A stretch of 64,000 nucleotides of DNA from Norana najaformis (lineage: Eukaryota; Annelida; Clitellata; Crassiclitellata; Hormogastridae). Shown piece after piece: positions 44,894-55,794 of this stretch. The notes under the pieces were generated by a model. That model did no database searches. It had not been told where the DNA came from and was given only the letters and a program-made list of their open reading frames with translations. Position 1 is the first letter of the stretch, and every line of letters starts with the position of its first letter. The position numbers were made by a program, and so were the translations under genes. Location of the stretch: assembly GCA_964023275.1 (NCBI GenBank), contig OZ029921.1, forward strand, positions 8,919,306 through 8,983,305, given 5' to 3'.

Positions 44894-47210
44894 TCTGAAA
44901 AATTCGAACTCCCGTTCGACGGCGACAGCGCTCTAGAGTTATGCAGTAAAGCTAAATCTACATGACGATATGCAAATGAGAATATGCAATAACAGTAACG
45001 AATGAAATGAGAATGAAAGGCATCTAGATTGTCCTAAACTTTCCTAGAAGCTGTGCGCACGTGCTCCAGGGAATGCAAGGGTCTAAGTGCACAATTAGTC
45101 TCATTACGTTTTGCGAGTCCTAAAGCTCTAATGACAGTTATACACACGAAACACAAATAAGATAGGATGAAAGGATCAGATGAAATCAGTTCTGAGGACG
45201 ACATTGTTCCTTGATCAGAGTTCTGAATGTGTCCTTCACAAAGGACTGATCCGTTATGACCCATGGCTGAGATGACAAAGCTGTGCTTGTGTAACTTGAC
45301 AGCGTTGAAGACGAAGACAGTTGAATGTCTTGTTCTCAGCTCGTGCGATCATTCCATCATAACGTTACATGAAATATAACAGCGAAACACACACAAATAT
45401 AATTGCATGCACTAACAAAAAGATAGTTAATCTCGAACATGAAAGTTAAACACACATCGAAAACAAAAATTAGAATAGAATGCTAGATAGCTGAAAAGCT
45501 GAATGACCTTTGCACTCGGATCTCGATCTTAAATGAGGATTCGAAACTCGTAGGCCTATAGGATTTAAATCTGTAGTAATATTGGCTGACAGAATGACTT
45601 GCAGAAGAATACTTAAGCTGTTGATATTACTGTAAGTTGCTGACATGTGACTGCGATTGATCTGCCTTACTCGATTACTTAATTTGGTTCGTGCAACGGA
45701 GGCCTATAATAATCTGATGTTAGCGTAAACTGGCTGATGCATTCTATGTGCATTTTAGATCTGGCACGATCTCTTTACTCTTATCACGAACTGTCCGACT
45801 TACTGACGTTTGCTGCTTGCTCGACATGAGCGACTCATAAAAAAATATAAAATAAGAATTCACATAAACTCGTAAGAACACTTTAAACTCTATATGCTCT
45901 GTGTGCGTCTGTGCGCTAACTCAACTCAACTCTGCACTTGCGTCTCTGCGCGAACTCAACTTTATTCATCGTATCTCCGCAATGAGGGAATTTACACGTC
46001 CTCCGATTGCGCTAAATAAATATGGCGTCACTCGCGTTAGTTTACATACTTCGTGTTCAGTCAGACGTATGACACTTGCAAATATATCGTGATCAAAATC
46101 AACATTGCACTATTAACTTTCAACAAGCAGGTCTCTAATGTCTGCTTATAATTATAATTGTGGTGGTATTAACTCACAAGTAGGCCTATCGCTTATGTTG
46201 CAGTAAAATCGAGTCGCAAACAAGATTATAAAGTTCTTAAATGTTGCATTATTCTTATACCATCTAATGAATGCTGAACGGTATCTTTGTAAAAGTCAGC
46301 GTTAAATGATCTGGCTTGAAGCGGAATAATGCTTCAGCGTAAAGCGGTGCACAAAGATAAATGCATCATGCGTTACTGCTTTTTTTACAGTGTAGAAAAT
46401 CCTCTTTTAAAAGCTATAGCGTAATTCGATATGCTTAACGTACACATAGTAAGCACAAGCAAGAAATATATATAAGCTACGCCAATTGTAGGCATAATGT
46501 TAAAACTCATCGTAAGAAGCACTTCGTTAACAAATACTACTTCTATATGTACAAAGACGGACTGACGACAAGACGTGACTTTGTGAGTACCTGCTGTTAA
46601 TTGTTTGACTTGCTTGTTACGTGCGAAAGTTTGTTACAATTCGAAAGTTGCGAAAATTAAAATGAAGTTGAAAGACGAATATGACAAAAAATAATGATAT
46701 AGCGTTGCTTAGCTACATGACAGCGGATGATTCCATGAATGAATATGATTATATGGATCCATATATTACCCTTAAATTGCCAAATAAGACGACTCTTTGG
46801 AAGAGCGACAGCGTTGCATGACGATCGTGGGCCCTTGACGTCCTGCAAGGCAGCGTCTGTTCCTTGAATGGAAGAATTGGCGAGTCGGAGTCGAGATGGC
46901 GCGTCCAGACATCTGAATAGGCGATCCTTCGGTTACGGATGAAGGTAGATGGAACGACGATCGATTCGAATGACTGGCTGTTCAAGAGAAAGGTTGGAAA
47001 CTCACGGCAGAAGATAGGAAGACGTGATGATTGGTGAAGTCGGCCTTCCATAGCGTCAGTTGAATGATCAGTCAGTCATAGGTAGATAAGGTGAAAAGTC
47101 TCGTCGGGCTAAGAATGTCTGCTCTGAAGCTCCATCGATGACACTCACGTAGACGTAAGGGAACTTTATCAGCGTAGGCATTTGCGCATTGCGAGAGGTT
47201 ACGAAGGGCA
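44894..47210 (-). other. Internal region of the non-autonomous LTR element
   Basis: The largest minus frame is 100 codons (47051-46749, begins MEGRLHQSS) just after the primer site, in the gag position but without gag motifs. The rest is noncoding. Confidence 0.6.
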
Positions 47211-47231
47211 TCGAAACCAGGTTATCCACCA
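47211..47231 (-). promoter_or_regulatory. Primer binding site of the non-autonomous LTR element
   Basis: On minus, TGGTGGATAACCTGGTTTCG starts two bases inside the LTR. Its complement reads as a tRNA 3' end: T-loop-like CGAAACC, then an acceptor strand and ACCA. The tRNA identity was not determined. Confidence 0.6.
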
Positions 47232-47233
47232 AA

Positions 47234-47913
47234 TATAGTATATATGTTTCTTGTGCAACATCAGTTACTGTATTGGGGTTTCACGTCCAGAGCGCATTGT
47301 TCAGTTTTCTTCATAGTTTATTGTCGTTCTTCAATGTCTGACAACGCGAGTATGATTCTCTAGTTCAATCAGAGTTACTCTACGGAGCGGGCAATGATGA
47401 CATTAGCCTACGACGAACCTTAAGATGTAATTCTACCCATAAAGGTTGCTATAGCGCCAGAAGACGCTAGACTTTATAAGAGCCTACATTTCAACTGATT
47501 CTAGCTATCTCTTACAGCGAACCCTGAGTTCGACCGTCTTCTGTGGCGTCCAGAGCTCGACTCACTTCTCTCGCGTCTAAGCGGACTCTTTACTCAGCGT
47601 GGTCTTTCTGCGTATCTCTCCCTGTATCTGTACCCGTCTGTCTTCCTGTCTCTATTGCAACTGGTTGTGCAATCGCTTTCCGGGTGGGCCGGTTGACTCA
47701 CTACCAGTTATCAGTCCCATCTCTCTGTCTGAACAAACCAATTAATCAGGCGTCCTACCCCTACTTCGTTGGCACGTCCAGTCGTTGATATCAGTTGATG
47801 TTTCTGTACTGGCTGTTCCCTCTCTCCATCCTAAACTCCAACGAACTTCAACAACTACTAAACTGAGTGAGTATGGTAATACTTTCATACGTACTCAAAT
47901 TAACTTGGTGATA
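47234..47913 (-). repeat. LTR (5' LTR in element orientation)
   Basis: Second copy of the LTR. It would drive transcription on the minus strand from the TATAAA near 47478. Confidence 0.9.
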
Positions 47914-48032
47914 CAAGTAACCCGTGACAGATTCATACACACTGTTAGTGGCACGTGTACTCGTGTTGTGGGTAGTCGTGATTACTCGTACAGAAACTAC
48001 CGGAAGTAGAATTGTAGGCTTATTATCACTTC

Positions 48033-48440
48033 AGCGTCACCTGTTCAGGGCGACATTCCGCATTCGATCAGTCTGTGATTCTGTGTCTGGCTATAGCACC
48101 TCCGTGGTTGGTCAGCGCAGTGGACTACATATCGGAGGCTCAGAGGAGATTCTCTGAACTTCTGGTGTCACTGGATCCTAAGAGGACCACAAACAGCTCA
48201 GCCGACTCGAACGAGGTAGACATTGGACTGTTGTCTAATCATCGCTTCCTTCGTCGTGTTCGATTGAATCCATCTTCTGCTGTGGAATTAAGAGAAACAC
48301 GGACTGACGTAATCCAACAGTTGAGTCAGTTAAACTTTCGTGTAGCGCATTTCTATGCCGTAGTCGTCGCCATCATGAGATTGTATGTATGTCTTGCCAG
48401 ACTAGTGGACAGTCTCCTTAAAGCGTTAATTCTTAGGGCA
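48033..48440 (+). CDS. Orphan exon candidate, ~136 codons
   Basis: An open frame without an early ATG lies between an acceptor-like TTATCACTTCAG (48021-48032) and a strong donor (GGGCAA/GTAAGTAAG at 48441). It encodes AVDYISEAQRRFSELLVSLD, EVDIGLLSNHRFLRRVRLN and a hydrophobic AHFYAVVVAIMRLYVCLARL. I recognise no family. It begins ~120 bp from the young LTR insertion. It could be an internal coding exon whose partners I cannot see, or a chance frame. Confidence 0.3.
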
Positions 48441-48534
48441 AGTAAGTAAGCAAGTAAGCAATGCAGTTGTTAACACGCCATATGTCCGCCAGTTAGGGTC
48501 TGGGTTTCAGTTTCACCCTCATTTTTTCTTTGCA

Positions 48535-48605
48535 TGTGTGCATTCATCCGTCCGTTCGTCTGTCCGTCCGTCCGTTCGTCCGTACGTCCGTCCGTCTGTC
48601 ATTCT
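48535..48605. repeat. (CCGT)n-type microsatellite
   Basis: Imperfect CCGT/CTGT tetranucleotides. Confidence 0.9.
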
Positions 48606-48907
48606 TTGCGTTAGAATTACCTTTGGCAATTAATCACTGTAACTGTAACCTGTTTAAGGAGAGTCACTGGTGCGCAAACCAATTTGGAAATTTAGATCAC
48701 GCGCGAGTTGGCACATTAGGTCAGGCGTGACAGGACAATGCGTCCGGTCGTTAGCAACGAACGACTAATCCCTGATTTAGGGATTTAGCAACGGTCGCCG
48801 CGACCTCTAGCGACCAGACACACGATCAATCGCCGTCCGTTCATCCGGTTAATTACACTTCTCTGCCTTCGCGGAAACATCGTTCGGTCGGAGAGAGGCA
48901 GAAAAGA

Positions 48908-48929
48908 GAGACAGACAGACAGACAGACA

Positions 48930-48961
<32 letters not shown>

Positions 48962-49080
48962 TGGAGACAGAGGGAGGGAGGGAGGGAGGCAGGCAGGCAG
49001 ACAGGCAGGCAGGGAGAAAGCCGTACAGGCAGGCAATGAGGCAGGCTGAGAGGGAGAGGAAGGAGGGAAGGAGGGAGAGG
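48908..49080. repeat. (CAGA)n/(CAGG)n and (GGGA)n microsatellites
   Basis: CAGA then CAGG units (48908-48960), followed by GGGA-rich and further CAGG units. The Cys/Pro-rich frames are artefacts. Confidence 0.93.
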
Positions 49081-49299
49081 GAAACGGGAGATTGGTCAAA
49101 CAACGCCTGCTCGCGGCGCTGCCTTTGCTTTTCGTTTCCCTTGGTCTGTGGTCTATGGCAGAGGCTTTGTGTAGGAGAAATGACTTACGACCGAAGACAC
49201 ATCTGACGTCCGCATCGCATCATCTCGCTGCCTCCCTGACCTCCCTTCTCATCGTCACCCAATCCTCAGACCGCTTGCCACATTGTCCCCACATTCCCC

Positions 49300-49600
49300 T
49301 CTCCTCCTTCTCGTCTCCCTTCTCCTCCTTCTCATCCTCTTCGTCCTCCTTTTGCTCCTACTCTTCCTTTTCTTCACTCTGCCTCCTTTCTCTATGTAGC
49401 TCCCTCTTACTTCACTTTCTTTTCCCCACAGGAAAATCCATCCATCCAATTTCCACAAAGGAATATCCGTCCATCCTTCATCCATCCATCCATCCATCAA
49501 TCCATCCATCGATCCATCCATACATCCATCCTGTACAACAGTTGAATCTCCCCATTTACCCCCCCCCCCCCATTCTTCCCTGTTGCCTCTCCTGATTGTA
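49300..49600. repeat. Pyrimidine-rich tract, (CATC)n and poly-C
   Basis: CTCCTT-rich sequence, then CATC units at ~49478-49530, and a 13-base C run near 49559-49572. Confidence 0.88.
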
Positions 49601-49814
49601 CCCACTCTATTACCTCTTCTTTCACCGTTTTCCATGGTTGAGGTGGTGGGTGTATCTGTCTGACTACCTCTGAATGTGCTTCTCTGTCTGGGTCAATGTC
49701 TCCCTGTGCGTATCCCTCAGTCTCTGTGGCCTCCTAATGACACCAACGGAAATACTGGATTTTCCAGGAATTAGACAATTCTTTGTACCCGAACTGTTCC
49801 CTCAATTCTATCGA

Positions 49815-49910
49815 CTTGTCCATTTGTCCCTCTGTCCTTTTGTCCCTCTGTCCTTTTGTCCCTCTGTCCTTTTGTCCCTCTTGTCCATTTCCTTCTTGTC
49901 TGTCCGTCTG
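49815..49910. repeat. (TCTGTCCTTTTGTCCC)n short tandem repeat
   Basis: A 16-bp unit, TCTGTCCTTTTGTCCC, repeated about three times with a partial copy. Confidence 0.75.
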
Positions 49911-50007
49911 TCTCGTACCAATCTAGTCATCGATTCGTATTACTGGACACGCGCAACCGACAGACTTTCTCCGTCTAGTCTTACTCGACCCTGACTGAGC
50001 CCAGTGG

Positions 50008-50215
50008 AGGGAGGGAGGGTAGGTGGGTGGGTGGGTAGGTGGGTAGGTGGGTGGGTGGGCAGAGACGTAAAGGGGATTTGAGAAAGCGAAGTGGAGTTGG
50101 TCCTTACGCAGCTTACAAAAGGCGGGCAACAGGTCACTGGTTTCAGTGTCACTGAGTCCTCTCTGTGACAGACAGACAGACAGACAGGCAGGCAGACAGA
50201 CAGACAGACAGACAC
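50008..50215. repeat. (GGGT)n/(GGTA)n and (CAGA)n microsatellites
   Basis: GGGTAGGT-type units at 50008-50060 and CAGA/CAGG units at 50168-50213. Confidence 0.9.
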
Positions 50216-50689
50216 AAGCAGATGGGGGGGTGCAATTCTGTCAGTCAAAGCTGATCTTAGAGAGCATCGAGGGAAGGGAGAAGGTGTTTGCATCGCAACC
50301 CGAAACGGCTCAACCGAAACAATGGATAAGGATTGTTAACGGAGACGAAACAACGCAAACAGTTGGGGGAGGCGTGTGTCTGGTCAGGGCTAACAGTGAC
50401 GGAGGGTAGAAGTGTCAGGGGATCAGAGAGGAATTAAACATCGTTGGGTTCACGCGACAAACAATTACACGGACGCTGGACAAAGAAAGCCAAAGTGATC
50501 GACTGTTGGGGCAACAAACGCTTCCTCAGTCGGTCGACTGCTGGTCGTCCTCGATGTCTCGTTCAGAAGGTCGTCGAGAATAAACAAGAGTTTATTAGTG
50601 CATTTGATTAAAGACGCTTCGTAAGTAAATAAGTCGGTCAGCAAGCAAACAAGCTTGCAGGAATGCATGCATCTATGCATGTAGGTGTC

Positions 50690-50860
50690 CTAGTATGAAT
50701 GTTATGTATTATGTGTATTTATGTATGTATGTATGTGTGTATGATTGCATGTATGTATGTATTTATGTAGTATGTATATATCTATGAATGAATGTATAAA
50801 TGTGTGTATTAATTTTTTTATTTATGAATGTATGTATGTATGTACGTATGTATTAATGTA
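50690..50860. repeat. (TATG)n microsatellite
   Basis: Imperfect ATGT/TATG units. A second patch of the same motif lies at 51155-51255. Confidence 0.9.
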
Positions 50861-50864
50861 TCGT

Positions 50865-51130
50865 AATCGTAATTCCGAGATTTCTACAGCGCCCAACGAA
50901 ACCCGCGCCGCGGGGACCAGCTTATTCACAGGCGCTCAGTCAAAACAAAATCGATAGGCAAAAGGGTTCGATTCCAGGTCAAGATCCAACATTCAGACGG
51001 AGAGACAGCGTGGCAGCTATGGGGGTGTTTGGGGTTGGAGAGGAGAGAGAGATAAGAGGAAGAAGGAGTGGCAGGGTACGATCTGTGAAAGAGGAATGTT
51101 TTGAGTTTTGAGTGAAAGGCCGAAGCAGAA
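50865..51130 (-). mobile_element. 5'-truncated CR1/L2-like LINE 3' end (family copy 3)
   Basis: On minus the frame ends TPIAATLSLRLNVGS with a stop at 50979. The shared UTR and a GGAATTACGATTACGATAC end follow. It is the least degraded of the minus-strand copies and resembles 59480-59745. Confidence 0.78.
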
Positions 51131-51259
51131 ATTGCAAGCTGTGGAGCATCGATGAGTTTGTATGTATGTATTTATGTATGTATATGTATGTGTATGAATG
51201 TATGTATGAATGTATATATATATTATTTATGAATGTATGCATGTATTTATGTGCATGCT

Positions 51260-52347
51260 GACGTACTTTGCTGGACATTTCTAGTGCATTTTGAGTACCT
51301 TTTGAAGGCACTCTTCGCATAAATGGTGTCTGAGTTCATTAAGAACAGCAAAGCAAATTAAGCCGTAAGAAGTTCTCGGACTTAACGACACATTTATAGC
51401 TCCTCAAGTTACGCACAGTTTAGCTGGATCGATTTCACATGATGGGCCGAGATTCGAACCCGGGTCGCAGAACTGAAAAGCCACCTGTAAGGAAATTATA
51501 CTCGAATAGCTAGGAAGTCATCACTGGCGCACTCTCGCACACGTAGAACCCAGCCAATCAGCTCCATTCTGCTTGACAACTGACAGCCTATTCTGAGTAT
51601 CTGGTTCGTGTTGCACTGCGTATTGGGGGGGGGGGGCGGCTCATTGGGTGGCGCTTACCGGGGGCTGATGGTAGAACGCACGGCGTCCGGATGTCCCTCG
51701 TGACACTTGGCTGTGGTGCAGGGTGGACATTCGTCAGTATTCATCCGGCCATTGGTCGTCTTACGCTGAAGACATTTTCTATTGTGGGCGGTCGACGACC
51801 CCCAGAGACCTTGGCTTGTTGTTGCATAACAGAATCCGTCATTACTTGGCTGCAGACTGCCTCGAAATAGACCTATGTCTGGACTCGACGATGTCCACAA
51901 GGAACCAGTCAGTCCTTTTACAGATCGTCAGATTCAAAATGATCGTCATGTTTAAACGATAGAAACGTGCGATACCCTCCAAGAAGGCATAAATTCCAAA
52001 GGTGACTTAATAAATCCAGGATACAAACTCAGACAATGTAGACGTCTCAACATAACGAGATTTATTGAGCAAATGTGTGTGTGTGTGTGCATTTATGTAT
52101 CTGTATCGGAGAACTGCAAGAGAAACAAGCGCAGTTATAGCGACTGTGCCGATGATGATGATGACGACGACGATGATGATAATGATGATGATGATGATGA
52201 AGATGATGCAGATATAGTATGTTGCAATCGGACGCTAATGCAATGCCTATAAAAAGCGCTAATGGTGAAGAAGACGATATTTTTGTGTGGTTGATTAGCT
52301 CTCTATCCGTCTTTGTTTATTTAAATCCTAAAACTTTACCTGTCTTT
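51260..52347. other. Gene-poor sequence upstream of the LRR gene
   Basis: A tRNA B-box-like GGGTTCGAATCTCGG on the minus strand near 51450 suggests a SINE relic. Other contents: poly-G at 51626-51635, short (GT)n at 52075-52089 and (GAT)n at 52150-52210. No gene recognised. Confidence 0.45.
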
Positions 52348-52349
52348 AG
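52348..52349 (+). promoter_or_regulatory. Splice acceptor in the LRR gene leader
   Basis: The pyrimidine-rich stretch CTTTACCTGTCTTTAG ends here, 150 bp upstream of the ATG. The 5' UTR probably comes partly from an upstream noncoding exon. Confidence 0.45.
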
Positions 52350-52498
52350 GTTTCGGATGAAGGAAGTCAGTCGGAAGTCTTAATCGTCTTCTGTAACTCG
52401 ACAGAGTCAAGTCCAAAGTCCACCAGTCGAAGCGAGTCTCAACCATCCGTGTCCTTCTGTTCTTGTGGCTGACCATTAGACATTTATACTATGCGGAG

Positions 52499-55219
52499 AT
52501 GTGGTCGTTGATCGTTCAACTGGCGGCCTTAACCGTTCTTCTCTGCTTCGCTTCGGACACTGATCTTAGCGCCTGTCCGCAGAGCTGCATATGTCGCATC
52601 AGCAGCACACTGGACGAGGTCACGTGTCATGACATCAACCTGACCTCTGTGCCGAAGAAACTTCCGGCGTCTGTCGTGCGCCTTGACCTGGCCAACAACT
52701 CCCTGACGGTCCTCGACGTCTCTGAGCTGCACTTCCTCCGTCGACCGGCAGAGGTCATTCTAAGCGGAAACCGGATCCAGTCGATCGTCGACTCGCGTGC
52801 ACCGGAAGTAGCGACATCGGTCCAGGTTCATATCCTCGTGCTGAGCCACAACCGTCTAAGCGCCGTCGAAGCGTCAGCGATGAGTGCTCTGGCCGAGACC
52901 CTAGTTCAGCTGGATCTGTCTGAAAATCGTCTGTCGAGTGTCGAAGGCGTCTTCCTCGGATGTCGATTTCTATCGAGACTCGATCTTCGACAGAACCTCC
53001 TGACCAGGATCACCTCAACCACCTTTCGAGACCTCGTCAACCTTCGCTACCTTCGCCTCGAGGACAACCTCATATCATCGGTCTCAGCCGACGCTTTTCT
53101 CCACCTGGAACTTCTGTCATACCTCGTTCTCAAGGGAAACCCGATCGGAGCCGCGGGCGATCAGACGGAGTTCCGCTTCAAGACCGACTTCCTGTCGTAC
53201 GTGGATCTGTCGGAGACTGAATTTCAGAAGGTGCCTCGAGGTCTTCCACCTTCCGTCCGCTACCTTCAGCTGCGAAAGAACCACCTAAGAGTCTTGTCAA
53301 GGAAGGATTTCGGCGGACTGCGTCAACTGGGAATACTCATTCTAGACGACAACGAAATCGAGGCAATCGAAGACGGAGCATTCGAAGACCTCGTCCATCT
53401 AAGTCAGCTGTGGCTGAACAGCAATCGACTGAGAGAAGTTCCGTTTCGTCTGCCATCCAGCGTTCAACGACTTCTGCTCGATTCCAATCGAATACAAGGC
53501 ATAACGGAACAGTCGTTCGTCGGTCTGCCACAGATTCGAACCCTGTCCTTGATGGGAAACTCGATCGCAGGGATCAAGGTCGGAACTCTCGACGTCCTTT
53601 CGCAACTGACTTCACTGGATCTCAGCGGAAACAGGATCAGCCGCGTCCTGCCTGGAACCTTCCGCCGAAACACCCAGCTGCAGGTCCTCCATCTCTCCAA
53701 GAACCCACTCCACTCGCTCGACAAAGGAGCCTTCGAAGGACTCGACAAGTTGGACCAGCTGTCCGCGTCCTACATCCCACCGTCCTCTTCATTCTTTGCT
53801 TTAGATGCCCTGGCTGGCCTTCAAAGGCTGACCAGACTGGACCTCGACGGCAGCACCGACGTCATCCATGCGCTAGTGACTTCCGGTCCTCTCTTGCGGC
53901 CCTTGCTCCTCTGTCTTCGTGACCTAAGTCTGATGAAGTCAGACCTAAGAGCTCTTCCGCTGGACTTCCACTCGTTTCTTCCGCAGCTGGTTTCTTTTCG
54001 CATTTCAAGCGATCGGTGGCACTGCGATCGCTCGTTGCTATGGTTACGCAACTGGCTGGCTAACGCATCCGTTGCTACGGGCGACAACATATGTTTAAGC
54101 CCGGATCACGTAACCGGTCGCCCAGTTGCCTCCCTGGCAGACGACGAATTTGCACCAGCTGGTATCATCACAACCGCCTCGCCTGGCGAAAAGCGACACC
54201 TTGCGACAGATCCATTCTTGTTGAAAGAAACCAATCTGTTTCAGACGAATCGCTCTGAGCTGACAGTAACCACAGCAACGGCTGTGATGAGTAAAGACGC
54301 TGCCCCACTGGGAGAAGCGGTCGATCGAAGGAACGGGAGACCAAAGACACGAACCAAACCCCGCACGAAACCCCAATGGCCGACTACTGAGCTGCCACTG
54401 CGGATGAACTTCGATATGGAAACCAGCTCCATTCGAGACACTCCAGATGTGGCTCCTACTTCAGCTACTCTGTGGGTGGAAGATGCTGTGGTGGTCTCTA
54501 CTCCAGTTAGTTCACTGACGGTCAGACAGAACTCATCCCTCCTTTCCTTCTATTCCGGAGACGACCTTTTGAGCGGGTCAGTTAAATTTGTCCACTTGAA
54601 TAAAACAGGAGATATGCGCTATCCCACCGGCAGAGTTGCAACACAGGAACAGCCAAACGTCACATCCGACCACAGCAACGATGATGTCATTCAGCCAGCG
54701 AAGAACGACCTGAGCATCGATGCGATAGTTGCTATAGGAACTGTGGCTGGAACCATGGTAGCAGCAGTCGTCATGGTCTCCGTTATCGTTCATCTATGTC
54801 GAAAAGAGAAAGCTGGTGTCGAACTCGAACCGTCGAACGCCCGTTCTCGGGGGAAGAACTCGACGAAGAAGATGGCACAAGAGCGGGATAAGGAGGGAGA
54901 GGAGCGGGAGGTCGTCTACTGCACCCCTGACCTTTACGCAGACGCAGAGAGCGCCCACAGGAATACGACGAATCCCCGAAGAGATCAGCCATCTGGCAGA
55001 GATAGGACTTACGGGAGTCGAGACAGTGCCTCCGGTGCATCTAGAAACTCGACGAGAGAAACTGATTGGCTGAGCGCAGGCCACGGAACCCGGATGTCCA
55101 CTGCCAGCAGCAAGGCATGCTGGGAATCTGGGTCGGAAGCGACGAGCCTTATGGGACGGCACTGCGACGGAAGGATGTTGGAAACGCAAATGCGCGTCTA
55201 CAAGTGGGAGGAGCTGTAG
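52499..55219 (+). CDS. Leucine-rich repeat single-pass membrane protein, 906 residues, intronless coding region
   Basis: I chose the ATG at 52499 because the longer frame opens at TTG; it yields a clear signal peptide (MWSLIVQLAALTVLLCFAS). An LRRNT cap follows (CPQSCICRI then VTC), then about 14-16 leucine-rich repeats to ~residue 490 (for example LDLSENRLSSVEGVF, LRLEDNLISSVSADAF, LDLSGNRISRVLPGTF). An LRRCT-like cap (RWHCDRSLLWLRNWL, later a single Cys) comes next. A Ser/Thr-rich stalk with several N-x-S/T sites leads to a transmembrane helix (~741-767, IVAIGTVAGTMVAAVVMVSV). The cytoplasmic tail of ~135 residues has no TIR domain. It is probably a cell-surface adhesion or recognition receptor. 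Orthology is not assignable: LRR-only ectodomains of this plan occur in several families. Codon use is GC-rich and regular over the whole frame. Confidence 0.9.
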   Translation: MWSLIVQLAALTVLLCFASDTDLSACPQSCICRISSTLDEVTCHDINLTSVPKKLPASVVRLDLANNSLTVLDVSELHFLRRPAEVILSGNRIQSIVDSRAPEVATSVQVHILVLSHNRLSAVEASAMSALAETLVQLDLSENRLSSVEGVFLGCRFLSRLDLRQNLLTRITSTTFRDLVNLRYLRLEDNLISSVSADAFLHLELLSYLVLKGNPIGAAGDQTEFRFKTDFLSYVDLSETEFQKVPRGLPPSVRYLQLRKNHLRVLSRKDFGGLRQLGILILDDNEIEAIEDGAFEDLVHLSQLWLNSNRLREVPFRLPSSVQRLLLDSNRIQGITEQSFVGLPQIRTLSLMGNSIAGIKVGTLDVLSQLTSLDLSGNRISRVLPGTFRRNTQLQVLHLSKNPLHSLDKGAFEGLDKLDQLSASYIPPSSSFFALDALAGLQRLTRLDLDGSTDVIHALVTSGPLLRPLLLCLRDLSLMKSDLRALPLDFHSFLPQLVSFRISSDRWHCDRSLLWLRNWLANASVATGDNICLSPDHVTGRPVASLADDEFAPAGIITTASPGEKRHLATDPFLLKETNLFQTNRSELTVTTATAVMSKDAAPLGEAVDRRNGRPKTRTKPRTKPQWPTTELPLRMNFDMETSSIRDTPDVAPTSATLWVEDAVVVSTPVSSLTVRQNSSLLSFYSGDDLLSGSVKFVHLNKTGDMRYPTGRVATQEQPNVTSDHSNDDVIQPAKNDLSIDAIVAIGTVAGTMVAAVVMVSVIVHLCRKEKAGVELEPSNARSRGKNSTKKMAQERDKEGEEREVVYCTPDLYADAESAHRNTTNPRRDQPSGRDRTYGSRDSASGASRNSTRETDWLSAGHGTRMSTASSKACWESGSEATSLMGRHCDGRMLETQMRVYKWEEL

Positions 55220-55491
55220 TTTCCATGGCAACGAGTGGCGTTTTGCAGACTGGTTCAGAAGCAGCCAGTGAGGTCATCATCGTGGCTTGCTGCTGAATAT
55301 AGGAAGAAGATTCAATTTCAGTCATTCAGTCTACTTTTCTTGAATTACGACGAGGGAGCTTTAAAGGCGGCACAACGGCGTGGATATGGTAAATGGCGCG
55401 AATCGTAAGAATGGTTTGATAGGCTGTGTCAGTATCAGTCACATCGCTGTCCAGTGACAACACGAATGAGAGAGCTAGCGAGCGAGACACG

Positions 55492-55505
55492 CACTTAGAG
55501 AGAGA

Positions 55506-55551
<46 letters not shown>

Positions 55552-55600
55552 AGAGACAGACAGAGAGACAGACAGAGACAGAGACAGAGAGAGAGACTGA
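55492..55600. repeat. (GA)n and (GACA)n microsatellite
   Basis: Long GA dinucleotide run with CAGA interruptions, in the probable 3' UTR of the LRR gene. Confidence 0.95.
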
Positions 55601-55788
55601 GAGCAATCCCTGAAAGACATACCAACATTAGCCTGTGTATGTAAACGTTTATGTCTGCAACCGGACTCATCGAGATCGGCTGAGATCAATGTTTGTGCAA
55701 AGCATGACTATCTCTGTGCTCAATGACATTCAGGAATGAAAAACTGAAAAACAAAACTGAAAAGCATCGCTTCAGCGAACTATTTCAA

Positions 55789-55794
55789 AATAAA
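55789..55794 (+). terminator. Candidate polyadenylation signal of the LRR gene
   Basis: AATAAA 570 bp after the stop codon. Another AATAAA occurs near 56092. Confidence 0.45.

Larger units (their letters stand above)
44202..47913 (-). mobile_element. Young non-autonomous LTR retrotransposon, 3.7 kb
   Basis: Two 680-bp direct repeats (44202-44881 and 47234-47913) flank 2352 bp. The insert is bracketed by a 4-bp duplication CAAG (44198-44201 and 47914-47917). All signals agree on minus-strand orientation. There is a polypurine tract just before one LTR and a tRNA-3'-end-like primer site just after the other. Each LTR has TATAAA (near 44446) and AATAAA (near 44286) in U3-R order. The LTRs start TAT and end ATA rather than TG and CA. 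I saw a single difference between the LTRs (44868 A against 47890 C). The internal region has no frame above ~100 codons and no gag or pol motif, so it depends on another element for movement. Confidence 0.88.

Noticed and set aside
48849-49103. Cys/Pro-rich minus-strand frames resembling small secreted peptides
   Set aside because: Generated by CAGG/CAGA/GGGA microsatellites.
49092-49595. 167-codon plus frame with a hydrophobic start
   Set aside because: Begins at TTG and runs into pyrimidine and CATC simple repeats.
51400-51560. Possible tRNA gene or SINE from a B-box on the minus strand
   Set aside because: No convincing A-box or cloverleaf; only the B-box-like motif was seen.
52463-52498. 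Twelve-codon N-terminal extension of the LRR protein
   Set aside because: Begins at TTG; the ATG at 52499 gives a proper signal peptide.
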